Source of the DNA: Bacillota bacterium
GTDB lineage: Bacteria > Bacillota > Clostridia > Peptostreptococcales > Anaerovoracaceae
Direction of reading: 5' to 3'
Length of the DNA: 64,000 nt
Assembly (NCBI GenBank): GCA_030525285.1
Contig: JAUNFA010000001.1
Coordinates: 62,001-126,000, forward strand
Of this stretch, positions 1 through 9,518 are shown in pieces. Below the pieces are notes generated by a model. The model worked only from the letters and a program-made list of their open reading frames with translations, did not search any database and was not told the DNA's origin. Position 1 is the first letter of the stretch. The number at the start of each line of letters is the position of its first letter. Both the position numbers and the translations under genes were made by a program.

Positions 1-1266
1 AACAGCACCATTTGCTACAGCATCTTCAGCATCTGTAGCATTGAAGTAAATCTGACCTGTAGCAGCTCCTGGTGATGCAGGCAGTCCCTTAGTCAACTTC
101 TCTGCATTGGCAAGTTCATCAGCATCAAATGTAGGATGCAGAAGCTGGTCAATCTGAGCAGGCTCAATTCTTGAAACAGCAGTTTCCTTATCGATAAGAC
201 CTTCTCCCACCATGTCTACAGCAATCTTTACAGCTGCAGGAGCTGTTCTCTTACCGTTTCTTGTCTGCAGCATAAACAGCTTGCCTCTTTCTACAGTAAA
301 TTCCATGTCCTGCATGTCCTTGTAGTGGTTCTCAAGAAGCTCTGCAATTCTTACGAATTCTGCATATACCTCAGGGAATGCTTCAGCCATTTCCTTAATT
401 GGCTGCGGTGTTCTGATACCTGCAACAACGTCTTCGCCCTGTGCATTTACCAGGAACTCACCGAAGAGAGCGTTTTCACCTGTTGCGGCATTTCTTGTGA
501 ATGCTACACCTGTTCCTGATGTATCTCCCATATTACCGAATACCATTGACTGTACGTTTACAGCTGTACCGATGCTGTCAGGAATTTCATTTAGCTTTCT
601 GTAAAGAATTGCTCTGTCATTGTTCCATGATCTGAATACAGCTTTAACAGCTTCCATAAGCTGGTCCTTAGGGTCCTGAGGGAATTCTCTGCCCATTTCT
701 TCTTTAACCAGTTTCTTATATCCTTCGATGATAACCTTAAGGTCATCAGTAGTAAGCTCTACGTCATAATGGAAACCGTTCTTTTCTTTCTGAGCATCGA
801 AGATGGCATCAAATTTTGATTTTGGGATTTCCATTACAACATCACCGAACATCTGTATGAATCTTCTGTAGCTGTCATATGCAAATCTTGGATTATCAGT
901 TAATTTTGCAAGTCCTTCAACTGAAATATCATTAAGACCCAAATTAAGGATTGTATCCATCATACCCGGCATTGAAACCTTAGCACCGGATCTTACCGAT
1001 ACAAGCAGCGGATTATCAACGTCACCGAATTTTTTACCTGATACTTCTTCCAGTTCTGCAAGTTTCTTGAAAATATCTTCTACGATATCTTTTCCAATCT
1101 GCTGACCTTCTTCATAGTATCTGTTGCACGCTTCAGTAGTAATTGTGAAACCGAATGGTACAGGAAGACCAATCTTGGTCATTTCTGCCAGGTTTGCACC
1201 CTTGCCGCCAAGTAAATCACGCATGTCTTTTGATCCTTCATTGAAGGAAAATACAAATTTGCCCAT
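1..1266 (-). CDS. ppdK: Pyruvate, phosphate dikinase, N-terminal part (cut by window edge)
   Basis: Interconverts pyruvate, ATP and phosphate with PEP, AMP and PPi; in clostridia it usually serves glycolysis or gluconeogenesis in the cytosol. The frame opens with MGKFVFSFNEGS and a stretch reading DLLGGKGANLAEM, the typical start of the ATP-grasp domain, followed by SVRSGAKVSMPGMMDT, the conserved nucleotide-binding region. About 422 residues are present; full-length enzymes have roughly 875, so the phosphohistidine and PEP domains lie outside the window. A GGAG site precedes the ATG. It lies 34 bp downstream of glyS on the same strand and is probably cotranscribed. Identification is firm; only the truncation limits it. 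Confidence 0.95.
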   Translation of the reverse strand, partial: MGKFVFSFNEGSKDMRDLLGGKGANLAEMTKIGLPVPFGFTITTEACNRYYEEGQQIGKDIVEDIFKKLAELEEVSGKKFGDVDNPLLVSVRSGAKVSMPGMMDTILNLGLNDISVEGLAKLTDNPRFAYDSYRRFIQMFGDVVMEIPKSKFDAIFDAQKEKNGFHYDVELTTDDLKVIIEGYKKLVKEEMGREFPQDPKDQLMEAVKAVFRSWNNDRAILYRKLNEIPDSIGTAVNVQSMVFGNMGDTSGTGVAFTRNAATGENALFGEFLVNAQGEDVVAGIRTPQPIKEMAEAFPEVYAEFVRIAELLENHYKDMQDMEFTVERGKLFMLQTRNGKRTAPAAVKIAVDMVGEGLIDKETAVSRIEPAQIDQLLHPTFDADELANAEKLTKGLPASPGAATGQIYFNATDAEDAVANGAV

Positions 1267-1300
1267 TTTTTCTCTCCTTTGTTTTACACAATTCAAGCCA

Positions 1301-2704
1301 CTAGAATAACAGCTTCGATTCAATATATTCTTTAACATGGTCAACAGGTATTCTTACCTGCTCCATAGTATCTCTGTCTCTGACAGTAACGCAATTATCT
1401 GTTTCAGTGTCAAAATCTACGCAGATTGAGAATGGTGTTCCGATTTCATCTTCTCTTCTGTATCTCTTACCGATTGAACCTGAAGCATCATAGTCCACAT
1501 TGAAGTATTTGCTCAGTTCTTCAAATATAGGTTCTGCAACAGGTGCAAGTTTCTTTGAAAGTGGCAGTACCGCAGCCTTGAATGGTGCCAGAGCAGGATG
1601 AAGTCTCAGTACTGTTCTGATATCCTCCTTGCCCTTACCATCAACAAGAACTTCTTCGTCATAAGCATCAACCAGGAATGCCAAAAGCATTCTTTCAACA
1701 CCTACTGAAGGTTCGATGCAGTATGGCACGTACTTTTCGTTGGTTTCAGGATCCAGATAATACATGTCCTGACCTGATGTGTTCATATGTGCATTAAGGT
1801 CAAAATCTGTTCTTGATGCTACTCCCCACAGTTCACCCCAACCGAATGGGAAGAGGAATTCAATGTCAGTTGTAGCATTGCTGTAATGAGACAGTTCTTC
1901 AGGGTCGTGGTCTCTCAACTTGATATGTTCTTCCTTAAGGCCCAGTGCTCTGAGGAAGTTCGCACAATAATCCTTCCAATATGCGAACCATTCCAGTTCT
2001 GTTCCCGGTTTGCAGAAGAATTCAAGTTCCATCTGTTCAAACTCTCTTGTTCTGAAAATGAAGTTACCTGGAGTAATCTCGTTTCTGAATGATTTTCCCA
2101 CCTGTGCGATACCAAAAGGAATCTTCTTTCTGGCAGTTCTCTGAACACTCTTGAAATTAACAAAGATTCCCTGGGCAGTTTCAGGTCTCAGATAGATTTC
2201 GGCCTTTGAATCTTCAGTAACACCCTGGAATGTCTTGAACATGAGGTTGAACTGTCTGATTGATGTGAAATCCTTCTTGCCACAGTCAGGACATACAATA
2301 CCCTTTTCTGCAATGTAGCTTTCCAGCTGTTCATTTGACCAGCCATCTACAGGACCCTCTTCAATACCGTTTTCCTTCATGTATTCCTCTATGAGGTGGT
2401 CCGCTCTGAATCTTGACTTGCAGGCTTTGCAGTCAATGAGAGGATCCGAGAAGCCGCCAACATGTCCTGATGCTACCCATGTCATCGGATTCATGAGAAT
2501 TGCAGCATCGAGTCCCACGTTATATTTTGACTCCTGTACGAACTTTCTTCTCCATGCATCCTTAATGTTGTTCTTCAGCTCTACACCAAGGGGACCGTAA
2601 TCCCATGTGTTCGCCAAACCACCATAAATTTCAGATCCGGGAAAGATAAATCCTCGATTCTTGGCCAAAGCCGTGATTTTTTCCATTGTAACTTCTGTAC
2701 TCAT
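1301..2704 (-). CDS. glyS: Glycyl-tRNA synthetase, single-chain dimeric type
   Basis: Charges tRNA-Gly. This is the alpha2 bacterial/eukaryal-like class II enzyme (about 467 residues), not the split alpha/beta type. Visible: motif 1 region around [13 protein letters not shown], motif 2 around [21 protein letters not shown], motif 3 [13 protein letters not shown] near the end, and two Cys pairs (CKAC and CPDC) able to hold zinc, then an anticodon-binding C-terminus. The frame stays open upstream to 2773, but that would overlap the neighbouring DUF4342 gene; the ATG at 2704 ([10 protein letters not shown]) follows GGAGAAATAACAGGT, so it is preferred. It sits between DUF4342 and ppdK in the era-recO gene string. 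Confidence 0.95.
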   Translation of the reverse strand: MSTEVTMEKITALAKNRGFIFPGSEIYGGLANTWDYGPLGVELKNNIKDAWRRKFVQESKYNVGLDAAILMNPMTWVASGHVGGFSDPLIDCKACKSRFRADHLIEEYMKENGIEEGPVDGWSNEQLESYIAEKGIVCPDCGKKDFTSIRQFNLMFKTFQGVTEDSKAEIYLRPETAQGIFVNFKSVQRTARKKIPFGIAQVGKSFRNEITPGNFIFRTREFEQMELEFFCKPGTELEWFAYWKDYCANFLRALGLKEEHIKLRDHDPEELSHYSNATTDIEFLFPFGWGELWGVASRTDFDLNAHMNTSGQDMYYLDPETNEKYVPYCIEPSVGVERMLLAFLVDAYDEEVLVDGKGKEDIRTVLRLHPALAPFKAAVLPLSKKLAPVAEPIFEELSKYFNVDYDASGSIGKRYRREDEIGTPFSICVDFDTETDNCVTVRDRDTMEQVRIPVDHVKEYIESKLLF

Positions 2705-2729
2705 ACCTGTTATTTCTCCATTATTTATT

Positions 2730-3350
2730 TTATTCTTCATCAGAAGACTTTTCGTCTTCTTCATCGTCAGCAAACTTTGCCTTGATTCCTTCAGCCTTTT
2801 CTCCGGCCTTTGCTTTTACTTCTTCAGCCTTATCAGCAGCTTCTTCAGCCTTCATTTTGCCTTTTGCATAAAATTCTGCACTTCTCTCCTTGGCTGCATC
2901 CATTGCTGCACTTCCCTTCTCGGTTACAGTACCTACTGCATCGCTTACTGCATCACTGATGTCGATAATTGTGCCATCATCCTTGATAATTTCGATTGCG
3001 CACTTGAATCCGAAAGCCGCAACGACAGCAACTACTGATGCGATAGGTGCGATAATAACTCCGATTATTCCGGCATTAAGAGGAAGATTGAGAATAATCT
3101 CTCCATCTTTCTTTACCTGTATTCTTGCAACGTTACCCTTGTTAACATTCTCCTTAATTGCAGAAATAAGTGCATCTGTCTTGCTTCCTAAACTTCCGCT
3201 TTTTCTGGATGCTGAATTGATTGTCTCCTCGATTCCGATTATTGCATCTACAACACTGCCGTCAGCCTCTTCGAGAGCCTGCTTAGCTTCTGCATATGTT
3301 ACGCCGGTTCTGTCTTTTACCAGTTCAATTTTTTCTAATGTAATTTCCAT
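2730..3350 (-). CDS. DUF4342 domain protein with UBA/TS-N-like N-terminus
   Basis: Function unknown. The first 40 residues ([28 protein letters not shown]...) look like the UBA/TS-N helical module of elongation factor Ts. Residues 55-110 form the DUF4342 core ([28 protein letters not shown]) with a hydrophobic hairpin-like stretch ([21 protein letters not shown]) that may associate with membrane. The last 60 residues are an Ala/Lys/Glu-rich probable coiled coil ending in a very acidic [12 protein letters not shown] tail. It lies between recO and glyS, 25-26 bp from each neighbour's coding sequence on the glyS side, so likely cotranscribed. The family is widespread in Firmicutes; no role can be assigned here. 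Confidence 0.85.
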   Translation of the reverse strand: MEITLEKIELVKDRTGVTYAEAKQALEEADGSVVDAIIGIEETINSASRKSGSLGSKTDALISAIKENVNKGNVARIQVKKDGEIILNLPLNAGIIGVIIAPIASVVAVVAAFGFKCAIEIIKDDGTIIDISDAVSDAVGTVTEKGSAAMDAAKERSAEFYAKGKMKAEEAADKAEEVKAKAGEKAEGIKAKFADDEEDEKSSDEE

Positions 3351-3373
3351 ATCTTTCCTCCTGTCCTAATGTC

Positions 3374-4117
3374 TCAGATTAACCCCTCACTTTTGAGGTC
3401 GGAAGCTTCAAGATAATATTCAGCATATGCTCTGATGAGCGACTGAAGTTCCTTGCCAACTCCCTCTCTTAATGCGACATTTTCCAGTTTCGCAAGCGGA
3501 TTAATCGCAAAATATCTTAATATTTTAATTTTATCAAAATTCATGTTATAAATCAACGCAGGGGTCATTGTTTTTTCAGCACTCTCAAAGCATTCACGGC
3601 ATATTACACCTCCTGCTTCCACACTGAATTTATCAAGATTTTCCCGGCTTTCGCAAAGGGCACATTTATCGAGGACAGGTTCATGCCCAAGGTATTTTAT
3701 AACTTTCGTCTGATATGCCAAAACCAGGGTGCCCAGTCCGCGTTCACGGGATTCCATCATTTCAAGGAAATCCTTCAGAGCATTATATATCCCTATCTCA
3801 GGACATTCCTCCTCAAGGACTTTATCCGTAAATTCAAGAACGTAGCTTGCGTGAAAATATTTATCTGGATTCTCTGCAAGACTGTAACAGCTTTTGACAG
3901 TCTCTGCTCTGTTTATAAAAAAATTGCTTCTGCTTTTGTTCAGTTCATATCTGCCATATGTAAAAGCATGAAGTGCAGGCTGATTCCTGTTCCTTCCTTC
4001 ACTCAGATTCGTTCCCGCGACGATTTTGCCGAACTCTCTGGTAAAAACCGTTATCATTTGAGTTTTCTCGCTTATCTTGCGTCTTCGGAGCACTATTCCT
4101 TCAGTTTCTGTACGCAT
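3374..4117 (-). CDS. recO: DNA repair protein RecO
   Basis: RecO works with RecR and RecF to load RecA on SSB-coated gaps. The protein has 247 residues, the usual length. The N-terminal OB fold starts TEGIVLRRRKISEKTQMITVF, and a CxxC...CxxC zinc-finger pair (CALCESREN ... GGVICREC, around residues 150-177) matches the bacterial family. It lies 6 bp downstream of era, an order typical of Firmicutes. The N-terminal half is basic, as expected for DNA binding. Confidence 0.94.
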   Translation of the reverse strand: MRTETEGIVLRRRKISEKTQMITVFTREFGKIVAGTNLSEGRNRNQPALHAFTYGRYELNKSRSNFFINRAETVKSCYSLAENPDKYFHASYVLEFTDKVLEEECPEIGIYNALKDFLEMMESRERGLGTLVLAYQTKVIKYLGHEPVLDKCALCESRENLDKFSVEAGGVICRECFESAEKTMTPALIYNMNFDKIKILRYFAINPLAKLENVALREGVGKELQSLIRAYAEYYLEASDLKSEGLI

Positions 4118-4123
4118 AGATTA

Positions 4124-5023
4124 TCAGTCCTTATAGCCGAAATTACTCAGCGCAATATCACTGTCCCTCCAGTTTTCTTTGACCTTAACCCAAAGATCCA
4201 TATAAACCTTTGTTCCCAGCAACGCTTCAATTTCTTCTCTTGCACTCTTGCCGATACCTTTGAGTTTGCGACCGCTTTTGCCGATAAGCATTCCCTTATG
4301 AGATTTTTTCTCACAGTATATTACAGCTGCAATTCTTGTAATCTCCGGTTCTTCAACAAACTGCTCGATTTCGACAGCCACACCGTGAGGCACTTCATCG
4401 CGAAGATACATGAGGATTTTTTCTCTTATTATTTCACTGACAATAAACCTTTCCGGATGTTCGGTAATCATGTCATCCGGGAAATACATCGGCCCTTCTT
4501 CCATGAACTCCGCTGCCGCGCTTATTACATCAGGCACATTAGTTCCTGCCTTGGCAGACGTTCCTATGATTTTTTCGAAAATGCCTATATCATCGTATTC
4601 CTCGTAGATTTTTCTGAATTTCTCCGGCTCCATCTTGTCGATTTTGTTTATTACAAGAATTTTAGGAGTTGTGATTTTATCAAGAAGGTCCACAATATAT
4701 CTGTCCCCCGGACCGGCTGAAAGCTCGTCATCAACAATAAAGATAATCGCATCCACTTCACTGAATGTGCCTATGGCTGCATCCGTCATATATTCTCCCA
4801 GCTTGGTTTTGGGTTTGTGAATACCGGGAGTATCTATGAAAACAAGCTGGACATCATCCTCTCCCGATTCCTTGCCATAGTGGGTATATATTCCTCTTAT
4901 TGCGTTTCTTGTAGTCTGTGGTTTCTCGGTCGTGATAGCAATTTTTTCACCAAGAATCGCATTGAGAAAGGTTGATTTACCAACGTTCGGCCTTCCTACA
5001 ATGCCAATAAATCCCGTCTTCAT
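4124..5023 (-). CDS. era: GTPase Era, 16S rRNA maturation factor
   Basis: Ribosome-associated GTPase that binds the 3' end of 16S rRNA during 30S assembly. All G motifs are present: G1 GRPNVGKST (residues 10-18), G3 DTPG, G4 NKID, G5 TSAKAGTNV. A C-terminal KH domain (about 200-299) contains the GKSGRKLKGIGKSAR loop that contacts RNA. Length 299 is standard. Its ATG overlaps the stop of the upstream cdd gene by four bases, indicating translational coupling. The cdd-era-recO order is common in low-GC Gram-positives. Confidence 0.97.
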   Translation of the reverse strand: MKTGFIGIVGRPNVGKSTFLNAILGEKIAITTEKPQTTRNAIRGIYTHYGKESGEDDVQLVFIDTPGIHKPKTKLGEYMTDAAIGTFSEVDAIIFIVDDELSAGPGDRYIVDLLDKITTPKILVINKIDKMEPEKFRKIYEEYDDIGIFEKIIGTSAKAGTNVPDVISAAAEFMEEGPMYFPDDMITEHPERFIVSEIIREKILMYLRDEVPHGVAVEIEQFVEEPEITRIAAVIYCEKKSHKGMLIGKSGRKLKGIGKSAREEIEALLGTKVYMDLWVKVKENWRDSDIALSNFGYKD

Positions 5024-5418
5024 CTGTCTTCTCCTTTCAGGCTGAACCCTACAGGCAGCAGTTCATTAAGGCTTCTTACATTAATTTCTTCTCTTGTCTT
5101 CCCTGTTATAATCATCAGTTCAGGCGCGAATTCATACATGAACTGTCTGCATATTCCGCAAGGTATTGCTTCTTCTCCCTCAGCATATACTGCTATGGCA
5201 GTAAAATGTTTTTCTCCCTCAGATATTGCTTTGACAAAGGCAGTCCTTTCTGCACAAATCGTTGCTCCATAAGATGAGTTCTCTATATTCACTCCAGAAT
5301 ACACTCTTCCATCTTCCGTAAGCAATGCGGCACCAACTTTGAACTTTGAATATGGTGCATAAGCATTGACGCTCACTGTCTTAGCAATATCATAAAGCTG
5401 TTCCGGCTGAAAGTTCAT
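5020..5418 (-). CDS. cdd: Cytidine deaminase
   Basis: Hydrolyses cytidine and deoxycytidine to uridine and deoxyuridine for pyrimidine salvage. 132 residues, the homotetrameric bacterial size. The catalytic zinc site is complete: C55-A-E57 (ICAERTAF) with the general base Glu57, and C87-G-I-C90 (PCGICRQF). The gene begins one base after the ybeY stop and overlaps era by four bases, so it sits within a tightly coupled operon. Confidence 0.96.
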   Translation of the reverse strand: MNFQPEQLYDIAKTVSVNAYAPYSKFKVGAALLTEDGRVYSGVNIENSSYGATICAERTAFVKAISEGEKHFTAIAVYAEGEEAIPCGICRQFMYEFAPELMIITGKTREEINVRSLNELLPVGFSLKGEDR

Positions 5419-5877
5419 TTACTGTCTCCTTTCCAGCTCAAGAAGTTTCATAATTTCTTCTTCTCTTGCTCTCATTTCAACTTTGTCTTCTTCCTCCATA
5501 TGATCGTATCCCAGTAGGTGGCAAACACTGTGAACGAACAGATAAACAGCTTCCCTTTGCAGAGAATGTCCGAACTCCTCCGCCTGTTCTTTCACCTTAT
5601 CCATATTGATTACCACATCCCCCAGAAGTATCTCCTCACCTTCAATTATATCATTAAAATCTTCAATCATAGGGAAAGAAAGCACGTCCGTAACAGAGTC
5701 CACATCCCTGTACATCCTGTTAATTTCACGGATACTGTCACCATCAACAAAAGTCAGACTAATCTCCATATTAGACGGATCCATTCCTTCCTTGCTGACA
5801 CACAGTTCAGACGCTTCAAGAAAAGTGTCCATAAGTTCTTTTGATACGATGTTCTCTTCGTTGCAGATTATTCTCAT
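5419..5877 (-). CDS. ybeY: Endoribonuclease YbeY, rRNA maturation factor
   Basis: Metal-dependent RNase needed for 16S rRNA 3' processing and 70S quality control. The family zinc motif HxxxHxxxxxH is seen at residues 116-126 (HSVCHLLGYDH). The upstream TDVLSFP signature is also present. 152 residues, standard. It lies 14 bp downstream of phoH and directly abuts cdd, the usual phoH-ybeY arrangement linked with era. Confidence 0.96.
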   Translation of the reverse strand: MRIICNEENIVSKELMDTFLEASELCVSKEGMDPSNMEISLTFVDGDSIREINRMYRDVDSVTDVLSFPMIEDFNDIIEGEEILLGDVVINMDKVKEQAEEFGHSLQREAVYLFVHSVCHLLGYDHMEEEDKVEMRAREEEIMKLLELERRQ

Positions 5878-5891
5878 CTAATCACCACTTT

Positions 5892-6881
5892 CTAATCCTC
5901 TTCCGGTGGATTGTGTCTATAATAATCATCATAAGCATTGATTATTTTCTTGACCAGCTGGTGTCTTACCACGTCAGCATCTTTAAGATGACAGAATCCT
6001 ATCTCTTTAACATCCCGCAAAACTTTCTGAGCTTCAACAAGTCCGGACTTCTTGCCACGCGGCAAGTCTATCTGCGTAATGTCTCCTGTTACAACAACCT
6101 TAGATCCGAATCCCATTCTCGTCAGAAACATTTTCATTTGCTCTGGCGTGGTATTCTGCGCCTCATCCAGTATTATGAACGAATTATCCAGGGTTCTTCC
6201 TCTCATATATGCCAGAGGTACTACCTCTATATTCTCTTTTTCCTTAAGTCTTGCTGCGGTTTCCCTTCCCAGAACATCATTGAGTGCGTCATAGAGAGGT
6301 CTCAGATACGGGTCCACTTTTTCCTGAAGGTCTCCCGGCAGGAATCCCAGACGTTCTCCCGCTTCAACTGCAGGCCTTGCCAGAATTATTCTGCTGATCT
6401 CTTTGTTTTTGAGCGCATTCACTGCCATTGCCACTGCAATATATGTCTTTCCGGTTCCTGCAGGGCCTATGCCGAAGACAACATCTCTTCGCTTTATTGT
6501 GTCCACGTAACCCTTTTGCCCGATTGTCTTTGCTTTAAGAGGCTTCCCGTCATGAGTAAAGCATATGATATCACTTCCTATATTCTCTTTTCCGAAGGAT
6601 TTGCCTTCTCTGTTAAGGTCTTCTATGTAATTTATTTTCTGCTCGTCCAGTTTTTCGCCTCTTTTGATTACATTCATCATTTCTTTCATAACCTTGGCAG
6701 CCTCTCCGGGTCTGTTCCCTTTTATGACAAGCTTGTTGTCGCGCTGAATGACATCAACTCCGTATTCATCTTCCACTAGCTTAAGGTTATGATCCATTCC
6801 ACCGAAAAGTTCTGTTCTGTCAACAGTCTCGTCAATATTTATACTCAGCAGATTCTCTGTTTCTTTGTTCTGTTTATCCAA
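5892..6881 (-). CDS. phoH: PhoH-like ATPase
   Basis: P-loop ATPase of the PhoH family, commonly encoded beside ybeY and thought to act in RNA metabolism; the cellular role is not settled. Walker A is GIGPAGTGKT (about residues 137-146) and Walker B is SFIILDEAQN. An N-terminal KH-like region (about residues 10-75) precedes the ATPase, as in the long Firmicutes form. Length 329 is normal. Its start overlaps the end of the upstream flavoprotein gene by eight bases. Confidence 0.95.
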   Translation of the reverse strand: MDKQNKETENLLSINIDETVDRTELFGGMDHNLKLVEDEYGVDVIQRDNKLVIKGNRPGEAAKVMKEMMNVIKRGEKLDEQKINYIEDLNREGKSFGKENIGSDIICFTHDGKPLKAKTIGQKGYVDTIKRRDVVFGIGPAGTGKTYIAVAMAVNALKNKEISRIILARPAVEAGERLGFLPGDLQEKVDPYLRPLYDALNDVLGRETAARLKEKENIEVVPLAYMRGRTLDNSFIILDEAQNTTPEQMKMFLTRMGFGSKVVVTGDITQIDLPRGKKSGLVEAQKVLRDVKEIGFCHLKDADVVRHQLVKKIINAYDDYYRHNPPEED

Positions 6882-8445
6882 TTACAGTCTCCTTCTCATC
6901 CAATATCTTAGCCACAAGCTTTTCTGCCGTCTTTATGCCATCGATGGCGGCAGACATTATGCCCCCTGCATATCCCGGGCCTTCTCCTGCCGGCATTATG
7001 CCCTTTATTGAACTTTCTCCCCGGCTGTCCCTCAATATTCTGACCGGTGAAGAACTTCTCGTTTCCACCCCTGTCATTACACTTGATTCTCTATCAAATC
7101 CGGCAATTTTTCTTCCAAAATGCGGCATTGCCTCTATTATGGCCTCTTGTGCGAAATCTGGCAGACTCTTTCTAACCGGGTCATCTTTCCTGTCGCGGAA
7201 ATGTCCGTAATTTGTCACCGGCATGGATGCTCCCCCCGTTGCAGCTTCATATGCCAGCTTCTCGTATTTGTGTTGGAATTCAATACCTGCCAGAGGATGC
7301 TCCGATTCAAAGTCCGATGTACGCACATCTACAAGCAGTCCGCTATTCGCCGTTCCACTGTCTCTTGCACTGTTACTCATACCGTTAGTAACTACAGTCC
7401 TTTCTATCGAAGATGAATTTATCACCTGACCACCCGGACACATGCAGAAAGTGTATACACCTCGTCCGCTTTCTGTTCTGTAATTCATCTTATATTCAGC
7501 ATGTCCGAGAAACTTCACCAGTTCCTTGTCTCCGTACTGTGCCTCGTCTATGTCCTCCTGAGGATGTTCGATTCTAACTCCAATAGAAAACGGTTTCTGT
7601 TCCATATCCATGCCCTTGTCGTACAACATTCTGAAGGTATCAGCTGCACTATGTCCTGTTGCAAGTATAAGGTGATCCGTCCTGATTGTATCCGTTATGC
7701 CGGTGGAATTATCGTGAATTGTTATTTCGCAAAGTGCTCCCGTCTCATCCGTTCTTATGCCATCAAGTCTTGTACCGAATTTGAATTCGCCTCCCAATTC
7801 CTCTGTTCTTATTCGTATGTTTCTGACAACATCACGTAACATGTCCGTTCCAATATGCGGCTTCTGCTTATAAAGAATTTCGCGATCCGCGCCAGCCATG
7901 ACAAATTCCTCAAGAACAAATCTGTTTCTCACATCCTTGACACCTGTTGTAAGTTTGCCGTCTGAGAAAGTTCCTGCTCCCCCCTCACCAAACTGCACAT
8001 TGGATTCGGTGTCGAGAACTCCACTTTCCCAGAATTTCCTGACGGTTTCGATTCTCTCTTCCACCTTCTGACCACGCTCGAGAATTATGGGCTTGAATCC
8101 CCATTTGGCAAGCATCAGCGCTGCGAACATGCCTGAGGGTCCGTAGCCTGCCACAACTGGTCTTGACTTGATTTCCTTCGTGGCCTTGGCTATGGCCTCA
8201 TCAGCAAAGGGCTCCCTGTATTTTCTTTCCACAGCTTCAGGCAGATCAAGTTTCTCGTCACAGCTGAATTCAACTACATACACCAGCTTAACATTGGGCT
8301 TCTTCCTTGCATCTATTGACTCCTTTACTACTGTAACGTCTGATATTGCAAGTTCTTTCCTTCCCAGCTTATGTGCAACAGCCTTGCTTATCAGACTCAA
8401 AGGCTGTCCCGGTTTAAGTTTTATCTGATTGATTCTGTATCTCAT
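6874..8445 (-). CDS. FAD-dependent dehydrogenase of the COG2509 type
   Basis: Predicted cytosolic flavoprotein of 523 residues, substrate unknown. After an N-terminal domain of about 90 residues (starting MRYRINQIKLKPGQPL), a Rossmann dinucleotide motif VVAGYGPSGMFAALMLA is followed by a typical FAD-binding fold; ERGQKVEER is the ribose-binding strand end, and GEGPGYAGGIMSAAIDGI near the C-terminus is the FAD-contacting segment characteristic of this family. Neighbours are a second FAD enzyme (overlap of one base) and phoH (overlap of eight). Such proteins are broadly conserved in Firmicutes and usually annotated only as FAD-dependent oxidoreductases. Confidence 0.87.
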   Translation of the reverse strand: MRYRINQIKLKPGQPLSLISKAVAHKLGRKELAISDVTVVKESIDARKKPNVKLVYVVEFSCDEKLDLPEAVERKYREPFADEAIAKATKEIKSRPVVAGYGPSGMFAALMLAKWGFKPIILERGQKVEERIETVRKFWESGVLDTESNVQFGEGGAGTFSDGKLTTGVKDVRNRFVLEEFVMAGADREILYKQKPHIGTDMLRDVVRNIRIRTEELGGEFKFGTRLDGIRTDETGALCEITIHDNSTGITDTIRTDHLILATGHSAADTFRMLYDKGMDMEQKPFSIGVRIEHPQEDIDEAQYGDKELVKFLGHAEYKMNYRTESGRGVYTFCMCPGGQVINSSSIERTVVTNGMSNSARDSGTANSGLLVDVRTSDFESEHPLAGIEFQHKYEKLAYEAATGGASMPVTNYGHFRDRKDDPVRKSLPDFAQEAIIEAMPHFGRKIAGFDRESSVMTGVETRSSSPVRILRDSRGESSIKGIMPAGEGPGYAGGIMSAAIDGIKTAEKLVAKILDEKETVIG

Positions 8446-9518
8446 TAATATTTCCCGTTAATACTTACTGCTGCTTTCCTGCCGGTTTCCCATGCATGCT
8501 GCAGATTGAAACCTCCACACGGATATTGTACATCAAGAACCTCTCCGGTGAAGTAAAGACCTGTCAAAAGTTTTGACTCCATTGTGTCGGCATCGATTTG
8601 AGATAAGTCAACACCACCTGCTGTACACTGAGCCTGTTTCCATCCTTTAGTTCCCTTAACTTTCAATCTGTAATCCTTAAGCTCTTTAATTCCCACTTTT
8701 TCAGCAATTCTGCCGGTTACAATTCCAAAGGATGTTTCTCTGTCCTCAATCTGTTCCATGGAATAGTCTGGTGCAAAGTCAATGGATATTTCATATCGTT
8801 TCATTGCTTTTCTCGGGTCTTCACCGTCCTCGGCTCTGATTCCCATTGTAATATTAAATACGCAAATTCCCGAAATACCATCGGCCGTAAACTGAATTTC
8901 GCCCTTTTCACTGGACACTATGCTGCCATCTTTGTAGAGAGTTACTCTTCCCCTGCATCTGATTCCTTTGAAATCCGGCATATTCTCACATTCTACCGGA
9001 GTCAATACAGGATATACTCTTCTGACATCATGCCCCAGACTTCTTGCCATTGAATATCCATCACCTGATGTCCCAAGCTGTGGATATGATTTGCCACCCG
9101 TTGCAATAACAATGTTATCTGCACTTATGATGCCCCGTTCTCCATAAACAAAGAATTTCCCGCCTTCAGTTCTGATACTGTCTGCGGAAAATCCTGTATA
9201 TATCTTCGTATTCTTTTTGTTAATTGACGTCATCAGTGTTTCTGTTACGTCTGATGCCTGATTGGAATACGGATAATACCTGCCTTCTGCATCGCAGTAC
9301 AATTCAAGTCCCATGCTCCTGAAAAATTCAACAATTTCTTCCGAACCTGAAGCCTCCTTGTTGGTGATATTGCATCGACCACCACCCGAAGCCATGATTT
9401 TTTTGCCCGGGACTGGATTTTTTTCAACAATGCACGCCTTTATACCATCCTTCAGAGATGCTGCCGCAGCAAGGCCCGACGCTCCTCCTCCAATAATGCA
9501 AACATCATAATTTTTCAT
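8445..9518 (-). CDS. HI0933-family FAD-binding oxidoreductase
   Basis: Flavoprotein of the HI0933/BaiN-like family, 357 residues. The dinucleotide-binding motif is at the N-terminus (CIIGGGASGLAAAASL), followed by the family signature KKIMASGGGRCNITN near residue 40 and a C-terminal FAD motif GEVLDVQYPCGGFNLQHAWETG. The family is often called aminoacetone-oxidase-like, and some members (BaiN) act on bile-acid intermediates, but no substrate can be inferred here. It is shorter than the common 400-420 residue form, the central insert being compact. It overlaps both neighbours and is translationally coupled. Confidence 0.85.
   Translation of the reverse strand: MKNYDVCIIGGGASGLAAAASLKDGIKACIVEKNPVPGKKIMASGGGRCNITNKEASGSEEIVEFFRSMGLELYCDAEGRYYPYSNQASDVTETLMTSINKKNTKIYTGFSADSIRTEGGKFFVYGERGIISADNIVIATGGKSYPQLGTSGDGYSMARSLGHDVRRVYPVLTPVECENMPDFKGIRCRGRVTLYKDGSIVSSEKGEIQFTADGISGICVFNITMGIRAEDGEDPRKAMKRYEISIDFAPDYSMEQIEDRETSFGIVTGRIAEKVGIKELKDYRLKVKGTKGWKQAQCTAGGVDLSQIDADTMESKLLTGLYFTGEVLDVQYPCGGFNLQHAWETGRKAAVSINGKY

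Noticed and set aside
3683..4720. Long plus-strand frame of 345 codons opposite recO and era
   Set aside because: Both minus-strand genes there are intact with all motifs, and the plus-strand translation is low-complexity antisense with no ribosome binding site.
5841..6779. 312-codon plus-strand frame opposite phoH and ybeY
   Set aside because: Antisense to well-recognised genes; composition rich in His, Ser and Cys as expected for a shadow frame.
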